DNA from: Tomitella biformata AHU 1821
Lineage (GTDB): Bacteria; Actinomycetota; Actinomycetes; Mycobacteriales; Mycobacteriaceae
Length of the DNA stretch: 64,000 bases
Reading direction: 5' to 3'
NCBI RefSeq assembly: GCF_000524475.1
Contig: NZ_BAVQ01000070.1
Span: forward strand, 1 to 64,000
Part shown: positions 58,896 to 64,000 of the stretch, piece by piece
Position numbering within the stretch: the stretch's first letter is position 1
Layout: each line of letters starts with the position of its first letter
Translations under genes and position numbers: made by a program
The notes under the pieces: generated by a model
What the model saw: the letters and a program-made list of their open reading frames with translations, nothing else
Databases searched by the model: none
What the model was told of the DNA's origin: nothing

Positions 58896-61800
58896 ACAAG
58901 AGCCCCGTGCCCGGCATAACCGGTGGGGGAGAGCCACGGCCCGCTCGCGAGTGCGGTGACGGCAACCATCATCGCGAGCCCGCAGGCCAGGGCGGCGCGG
59001 CGCCGGCCGCGTAGGGCCAATGCCGCGGCGACCACGGCCACGACGAGGACACCGACCAGCCCGGACAGCAGGCCCGCGGCGGCCGTGACCCCAGCGAGCG
59101 CCGCCACCGACGAGCCCCACGCACGGGCGGGCTCGCCGGTGGCTCCAGGCGCATGCCGGCGCACGAGGGCCAGCCCGAACAGGGGAATGAGCAGCGCGAG
59201 CCCGCCAAACAACGCGATGCGGTAGGCGACGTCGGTGGGGAACGCGAGGGTGACGGTGGTGTCCGCGCCCGCCGGCAGCACCCAGCCCTGCTGCCAGCCG
59301 TCCACGACGACGGGGTTCAGTGTGGTGCCGTCCGCGGTGGTGGCGACCCAGCCGGTGTTCGTGGACTCGGGCACCACCAGCAGCCGGTCCTCGGTGGCGG
59401 CCGCGACGTCGATCACGCGCCGGTTCTGCGTCCACTGGGTTGTCTGGAGATGGGACGGCTGCAACGTGGTGAGCTCAGCGGGGGCTAGCTCTGCGGAGCC
59501 GTGCGCCCGCAGCTCGACGCCGTCGACGGTGAAGGCCGGGCCAGGCCGCACCTCGAGGTCCTGGCTGCCGGTCGTGGGGGTGATCTGCTGGCCGCCGCAG
59601 ACTGTCGCGCGCAGGGGCGCTCCCGAGCGGAGCTGCGCGGCGGTGGCGGTGATGGAGGTCTGCAGGATTTGGCCGGACATCGAGATGGTGGGTCCGAACT
59701 CGCAGCCGACGGTCAGCTCCCGCTCGGGATCGGGGAGCGCGCCGATGTGCTGTTCGCCTGCGGTGTCGGTGAACACCGCGACCTCCGCCAGGCCGGGTAG
59801 CACCTTGCTGGCGAAGCCGAGCCCGCTGTGGTCGAAGACCTCCGACCAGGAGTCGATCGTGATCTGTACCCGGTCGGTCACGGCCGGGGCGATCTCGATC
59901 AGGCCGTCCGCCGGTACCGTGCGCTGCTGCGGACCGGTCCCGAGGTTGATCGTCACGACCTGTGGGTTCGCCGGGGTGGGGCCCGCGCTGGGGGTGAGGC
60001 GCAGGCTCGAAACGAGTTGAGGTGCGGGCAGCGTGAGCGTGAGGGTGGGCGGCGTCGTGGTCAGGTTGTTCGCGGATTCGACTGCCCGCCAACTGGTCTG
60101 GGGGTCGCCATCGGTGGCGGCGAGTGCGGAGCCGCGGGGGTCGCTAACCGCGCTGGGAGCCGCGGCGGTCACCGCGCCCGGAATGGTCAGCAGATCATCG
60201 AGGGCCTCGCCGACGCGCGTGCGGACCGTCAGCTCGACGGCCAGTGGCGCGTCGGTCGGCACGGACAGGGTGCGGCTGAACTGGGCCTGCTCCTCCGGGG
60301 CGACCGCGAGCCCCGCGCCGCAGAGCGCCTGCTCTGGACTATCGACGCATTGGTGGCGGCTCGGCAGGTCCTGGCCCAGCGACCAGCCGAGCACCCGGGC
60401 ATCGACGGGGGCCGGGGGCAACACGACGCGGTGGCGGATGGGCACGGGCACGCCGCCGGCGTAGGCGGCGACCTCGGCGAGACCGAACTGCTTGCCGGCA
60501 GAGCCGTCCTCGATGCCCACGGGGCGGATGATGACCCAGGGATTGAGCCCCGGCGGCAGGGCGATGTCGACTGGCTCCCCGGGGTGCGGCACGGCCACCG
60601 CGGAGGTGCCGTTGGGTGTCTGCACCTCGAGCGCAGTGACGGCCGGTCCGTAGGTGGCGGGGCTGGTCCGCACGGTGATGCCGCCGCCGTTGATCGGGGT
60701 GTCGAAGTCCAGACGCAGCCACTGCCCCAGCGCGTTGGAGACGCCCCGGCTGATCCAGCTGGTCGCAGGGTCGCCGTCGAAGGCCGCCGCGGGCCCGCTG
60801 CCGGGGGCGACCGCGCCGAGTTGGGTGGGATCCGACGCGGCGCTGGACACCGTCACCTGCGCGCCCTCCCACTCGGCGTGGGTGAGCTCGGCGCCGGGCG
60901 CCGGGTAGTCGGCGGCGGCGTTGGGGGTGCGCCGCGGGTCGTCCGCGGACCGGATCGCCGAGGTGGCGTTGTCAACGCGGCCGAAGTCGGTCTCGCGGTC
61001 CGCGGGGGTGTCGGTGAGCAGGACATCGCGCAGTGTCAGCCCGGCGGCGCGTGCGTCGGCGGCCAGCAGCACCGGCGCGGGGCGGACCGTCTCCCCGCGT
61101 AGGGCGTTGCGCCGCAACAGCACTTCCGGTCCGCCCGCTATGACGTCGACCTGGGCCAGCGGCGTGGTGTAGGGGCCCACGGTGGTCCGCTCGCCCACCT
61201 GGTAGATCTCGATCGCCGGATAGCGTTGGCGTAGATCAGAGTCCACGACAACGTCGTCGAGCTCCTTCGCGCCGTACTCCTTGCCGAACTCCGCCACCTT
61301 GCGCAGGCCGGGGGAGCCGTCGATTGTCTGATGCGCCAGCACGGGCAGCACGGATTGGGCCCGGTCCACATCGAGGTCGTTGCGCAGCACCAGGTAGCCG
61401 ATGCCCTGGCCCAGCAGCGTCGCCGTCAAACCGTCAGACGGCTGGCCGGCCGCGAGCAGGCGCTGCACCGAATCCAGCGCGCGGATCGCGCCGGGCGGGG
61501 TCAGCGGGATGGCGTCGCGCACCGCCCACGGCGTCTGGGCGAGGGGCTGCAGCGGCTCATCGCGGGTCAGGCCCCACTCCTGCATGGCGAAACCAGAGCC
61601 GGGGACCACGAGCGCCCGCACGTCCTGCGAGGGGTCGGTGCCGGCGGCGTTCTCGCCGAGCCACTCCGCAGCCTGCGCCCAGTGATCGGGGATATCTCGA
61701 TAGCCGTTGAACGGCACCAGGTTTCCCATCCAGGCCAGGTTGCTGACCAGGACGAGCGCGGCGAGGACGAGCGCGGCGATAGCCGTCATCGGCTGGTGCT

Positions 61801-63052
61801 CGGGGTGCGCGGCGGCCTCGCGGACGCGCCGCCACGGCGCCGAGCCGGGCAGGGGCACATGGCGCAGCAGATGGGCCAGGCCCAGGACGAGGGGGATCCG
61901 GATGAGCGGCTCGAGCTTGTGCACGTTGCGCAGCGGTGCGCCGGCGCCGTCGAGGACGGCGCGCACCGTGTCCGCGATGGGGGAGCCGAGGGCGCCGTCG
62001 TAGCCCAGGCCCATGCCGACCAGGCCGACGAGCAGGATCAGCATCAGCCGCCCGCGCGCCGGCATCGAGCGCTGGCACAGCCCGGCCAGTCCCGTCGCCG
62101 CCAGCAGGCCGGTGGCCAGGACCATCACTGGCTGCGAGACCAGCGCGACGCCCGCTGCCCGCTCGGGCGAGATGAACGGGGCCCACGAGCTGGTGCCGCG
62201 CAACACCTCGGTCAGGGACGTCCACTGGGTGGTGGTGACCGAGGACTCGATGAAGTCCAGGAAGGGCGGGCTGACCTTGCCGAGCAACAGCAGCGGCACG
62301 ATCCACCACAGGCTCGCGAGCAGCAGCGACGGGATCCACCACGCGGTGAATGCGCGCCACCGCGGGTTCGGTTGGTGCGCCAACCACCACAGCCCCGCCA
62401 CCAGGCAGGCTGCGACGGTCGCGACGGCGTTGACGGCGCCCATGAGGGCGACGGCCACGGCGGACTGGGCGGCGAGCACCCGCATGCTCCGCGGGGCACG
62501 GTGGGGGGAGTCTGTGTTGTTCAATGCCAGGATCACCGGCAGCAGCACCCACGGCGCGAGAAGCATCGGCAGCGACTCAGAGGAGATGGAGCCGATGGTC
62601 GTGAGCACACGGGGAGAGAGCGCGAACACCGCGGCGGCCAGCACGCGGGAGGAGCGGCTGCCGATGCCCAGGGCGTCGGCCACCCGCACCAGGCCCCAGA
62701 AACCGGCGGCCAGCAGCACTGCCCACCACAGCCGCTGCGTGATCCAGGGCGGGATGTGGGCAAGTTGCCCCAGCGCGAAGAACGAGCCGTGTGGGAAGAA
62801 GTAGCCGTAGGCCTGGTTCTGCACCTGGCCCAGCGGCGCGATCGACGACCACTGATGGGTGGCACGGGCCAGGAAGCCGAGCGGGTTCGCGGTCAGGTCG
62901 AGCTTGGTGTCCGCGGCCAACTGGCCGGGGGCCTGCAGGAACGCCAGCAAGAACGCGACAACAGAGCCGATCCACAGCCAGCGCCGCGGCACGGGGCCGG
63001 CGCGCATACCGCTACCGGGAGTCAGGCGTGGATCAGCGGGTGCCGTACTCAA
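58760..63052 (-). CDS. aftD: Arabinofuranosyltransferase AftD
   Basis: A 1430-residue GT-C enzyme that adds alpha-(1->3) arabinofuranosyl branches to arabinogalactan and lipoarabinomannan, using decaprenyl-phosphoarabinose outside the membrane. About eleven N-terminal helices (to residue 450) are followed by a large outer region. Two carbohydrate-binding-module-like (F5/8C) segments stand there, each with DGDP-x-TSW, near residues 757 and 980. Further helices and a basic tail close the protein. The TTG start overlaps the DUF2613 gene by 20 bp; ATG at 63007 is an alternative. Size and order match Rv0236c. Confidence 0.94.
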   Translation of the reverse strand: MSTAPADPRLTPGSGMRAGPVPRRWLWIGSVVAFLLAFLQAPGQLAADTKLDLTANPLGFLARATHQWSSIAPLGQVQNQAYGYFFPHGSFFALGQLAHIPPWITQRLWWAVLLAAGFWGLVRVADALGIGSRSSRVLAAAVFALSPRVLTTIGSISSESLPMLLAPWVLLPVILALNNTDSPHRAPRSMRVLAAQSAVAVALMGAVNAVATVAACLVAGLWWLAHQPNPRWRAFTAWWIPSLLLASLWWIVPLLLLGKVSPPFLDFIESSVTTTQWTSLTEVLRGTSSWAPFISPERAAGVALVSQPVMVLATGLLAATGLAGLCQRSMPARGRLMLILLVGLVGMGLGYDGALGSPIADTVRAVLDGAGAPLRNVHKLEPLIRIPLVLGLAHLLRHVPLPGSAPWRRVREAAAHPEHQPMTAIAALVLAALVLVSNLAWMGNLVPFNGYRDIPDHWAQAAEWLGENAAGTDPSQDVRALVVPGSGFAMQEWGLTRDEPLQPLAQTPWAVRDAIPLTPPGAIRALDSVQRLLAAGQPSDGLTATLLGQGIGYLVLRNDLDVDRAQSVLPVLAHQTIDGSPGLRKVAEFGKEYGAKELDDVVVDSDLRQRYPAIEIYQVGERTTVGPYTTPLAQVDVIAGGPEVLLRRNALRGETVRPAPVLLAADARAAGLTLRDVLLTDTPADRETDFGRVDNATSAIRSADDPRRTPNAAADYPAPGAELTHAEWEGAQVTVSSAASDPTQLGAVAPGSGPAAAFDGDPATSWISRGVSNALGQWLRLDFDTPINGGGITVRTSPATYGPAVTALEVQTPNGTSAVAVPHPGEPVDIALPPGLNPWVIIRPVGIEDGSAGKQFGLAEVAAYAGGVPVPIRHRVVLPPAPVDARVLGWSLGQDLPSRHQCVDSPEQALCGAGLAVAPEEQAQFSRTLSVPTDAPLAVELTVRTRVGEALDDLLTIPGAVTAAAPSAVSDPRGSALAATDGDPQTSWRAVESANNLTTTPPTLTLTLPAPQLVSSLRLTPSAGPTPANPQVVTINLGTGPQQRTVPADGLIEIAPAVTDRVQITIDSWSEVFDHSGLGFASKVLPGLAEVAVFTDTAGEQHIGALPDPERELTVGCEFGPTISMSGQILQTSITATAAQLRSGAPLRATVCGGQQITPTTGSQDLEVRPGPAFTVDGVELRAHGSAELAPAELTTLQPSHLQTTQWTQNRRVIDVAAATEDRLLVVPESTNTGWVATTADGTTLNPVVVDGWQQGWVLPAGADTTVTLAFPTDVAYRIALFGGLALLIPLFGLALVRRHAPGATGEPARAWGSSVAALAGVTAAAGLLSGLVGVLVVAVVAAALALRGRRRAALACGLAMMVAVTALASGPWLSPTGYAGHGALVQFAALVALVIAALSAVPIAPRVDAWLRRLSHRTRARRAGSSTNA

Positions 63053-63194
63053 TCTCTGTCTGAGTCAGGCTGGACTGGTCGACGGCGGGCCGCGACGAGC
63101 CCTCGATGGCGGGCGTGATGGCGAAGATCGTGACCAGGGCTGCGATCGCACCTCCGGCGACAGCGCTGATCAAGGCGGATGCTCCGAACGGCAT
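63033..63194 (-). CDS. DUF2613 family small membrane/secreted protein, Rv0236A-type
   Basis: A 53-residue protein. An N-terminal hydrophobic helix (ISAVAGGAIAALVTIFAI) is followed by a polar tail ending IEYGTR, the EYG-x-R ending of DUF2613 proteins such as Rv0236A. The ATG is 5 bp behind AGGAG, one of the best ribosome sites in the window. Its stop lies inside the 5' end of aftD if TTG is used. It always neighbours aftD in this order, so a role as a small partner or regulator of AftD is plausible but unproven. Confidence 0.85.
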   Translation of the reverse strand: MPFGASALISAVAGGAIAALVTIFAITPAIEGSSRPAVDQSSLTQTEIEYGTR

Positions 63195-63294
63195 GGGGTC
63201 TCCTAAAGGAAGGTGCGGTCTGCTCGGCCCAAAGTATCACCTCATGCGTCCAACTCGAGCATCGCAGCGCCGATCGGGGCCGAGCAATGCCGGT

Positions 63295-64000
63295 TCACAT
63301 GCCGAGCGCGGTGAGCAGGGTGCGCAACTTCGCGTCGGTCTCCGCCAGCTCGTCCGCGGCATCGGAGCCGGCGACGATGCCCCCGCCGGCGAACGCGCGG
63401 GCGCTGCGGCGGTCCGCGCTGAGCTCGGCGCAGCGGATCGCCACCATCCAGTCGCCGTCCCCTGCGGCGTCGCACCAGCCGACGGCGCCGGCGTAGAAGC
63501 CGCGATCCTCCTCGGTCTCACGGATCGCCTGCATCGCCGCGCCCTGGGGTGTGCCGCACACGGCGGGGGTCGGGTGCAGCGCCAGTGCGAGGTCCAACGC
63601 GGTAACGCTGCCGCTGTGGGCGAGGGTGCCCGTGATGCGGGTGCCGAGGTGCCACAGGTCGGGGGTCGCGATCAGCGTGGGCGCCAGCGGGATCTCCAGG
63701 CGGGAGCACAGCGGGTCCAGCACCTCGCGCAGCCAATCGACCACGAAGGCGTGCTCATGCTGGTTCTTCTCGGACTCCAGCAGCTCGGCGGCGGCGGCGG
63801 CGTCGGCCACCGGGTCCTTCGAGCGGGCGACGGAACCGGCCAGCGGCCAGCAGGTGACCAGGTCGCCGTGGCGGCGGATCAGCGTCTCCGGGCTGGCGCC
63901 CACCAGCGCGCGGCCCACGTGTTCGTCGCCGGCCGGGCTCAGGTCCACGGTGAAGCCGTTGCCATTGGGGTCCTGCGCGATCAACCGGGACAGCAGCGCG
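63295..64000 (-). CDS. Isochorismate synthase (partial; 5' end beyond window)
   Basis: The C-terminal 234 residues of a chorismate-binding enzyme; the frame stays open to the window edge. Family features are VGASPETLIRRHGD, the chorismate-site block HPTPAVCGTPQ and the catalytic-end block EEDRGFYAGAVGWCD. This is the isochorismate synthase (EntC/MenF) version of the chorismate fold, which makes isochorismate for menaquinone or catechol siderophores. No other siderophore or menaquinone genes are seen in the window, so which pathway it serves is open. Confidence 0.87.
   Translation of the reverse strand, partial: ALLSRLIAQDPNGNGFTVDLSPAGDEHVGRALVGASPETLIRRHGDLVTCWPLAGSVARSKDPVADAAAAAELLESEKNQHEHAFVVDWLREVLDPLCSRLEIPLAPTLIATPDLWHLGTRITGTLAHSGSVTALDLALALHPTPAVCGTPQGAAMQAIRETEEDRGFYAGAVGWCDAAGDGDWMVAIRCAELSADRRSARAFAGGGIVAGSDAADELAETDAKLRTLLTALGM

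Noticed and set aside
63049-63240. 63-codon minus-strand frame upstream of aftD
   Set aside because: Arg-rich shadow of the DUF2613 gene in another frame; the DUF2613 frame has the ribosome site and family ending.
1-64000. CRISPR arrays, insertion sequences, tRNA/rRNA genes, prophage
   Set aside because: No spaced direct-repeat array, transposase-like protein, cloverleaf or phage gene was seen in either strand; a tRNA scan could still find something I missed.

Overview
The window is 64 kb of uniformly GC-rich, densely coding DNA from a mycolic-acid actinomycete (Mycobacteriales/Corynebacteriales). The marker genes are MmpL3, AftD, a DUF3068 protein, a DUF2613 microprotein, GTP-type PEP carboxykinase, IdeR/DtxR-type iron boxes and a mycothiol-dependent isomerase homologue. 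Gene order from about 33 kb to 63 kb follows the Mycobacterium tuberculosis block from mmpL3 (Rv0206c) to Rv0236A, with insertions and losses. It is not a tubercle bacillus: an aromatic-acid locus and a siderophore-uptake locus flank the block. I cannot fix the genus from sequence alone.

Left part (0.2-17.6 kb): a mycothiol-dependent isomerase homologue and a TetR repressor face a CoA-ligase / enoyl-CoA hydratase / cyclopropane-synthase set. Next comes an aromatic catabolic cluster: LysR regulator, aromatic-acid MFS importer, flavin hydroxylase, MarR regulator, homogentisate dioxygenase (hmgA), an unknown 293-aa protein and fumarylacetoacetase (fahA). The last three genes overlap by ATGA. No HPPD is present, so homogentisate probably comes from an imported hydroxyphenylacetate. 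No glutathione-type maleylacetoacetate isomerase is present. After a bidirectional terminator and a YchJ-like gene come a lactate 2-monooxygenase-like enzyme and an acetoacetyl-CoA synthetase, which could activate the acetoacetate that the pathway releases.

Iron region (17.6-26.9 kb, all minus strand): five genes with 4-bp overlaps encode two FecCD-type permeases, a FecE-type ATPase and two half-size ABC exporter-type subunits with complementary degenerate ATP sites. A second transcript encodes a siderophore-interacting flavoprotein fused to a decayed O-methyltransferase domain, and a lipoprotein binding protein. An IdeR-like box precedes each transcript. No siderophore biosynthesis genes are present.

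Middle (26.9-33.2 kb): a YbhN-like membrane protein, a membrane-bound class III nucleotide cyclase, a PfkB kinase, a class II aldolase and cytochrome oxidase subunit I (ctaD).

Envelope/central block (33.3-63.3 kb): mmpL3, an NYN nuclease-like protein and trmB run leftward. A P-loop protein, its membrane/coiled-coil partner and a small EF-hand-like acidic protein run rightward, followed by a hydrolase and pckA. Two large palindromes separate pckA from a pirin gene. After an enoyl-CoA hydratase come two tandem paralogous secreted proteins, each with its own terminator, and an aldehyde dehydrogenase. The methyltransferase, glycosyltransferase, membrane protein, flippase, MMPL pseudogene (two in-frame TAG codons), DUF3068 protein, acyltransferase, AftD and DUF2613 protein form the envelope-assembly segment. 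Several of its convergent gene pairs overlap at their 3' ends. The window ends inside an isochorismate synthase gene. I saw no tRNA, rRNA, CRISPR array or insertion sequence, and no gene-free stretch longer than about 215 bp. Positions 1-213 show no supportable gene.
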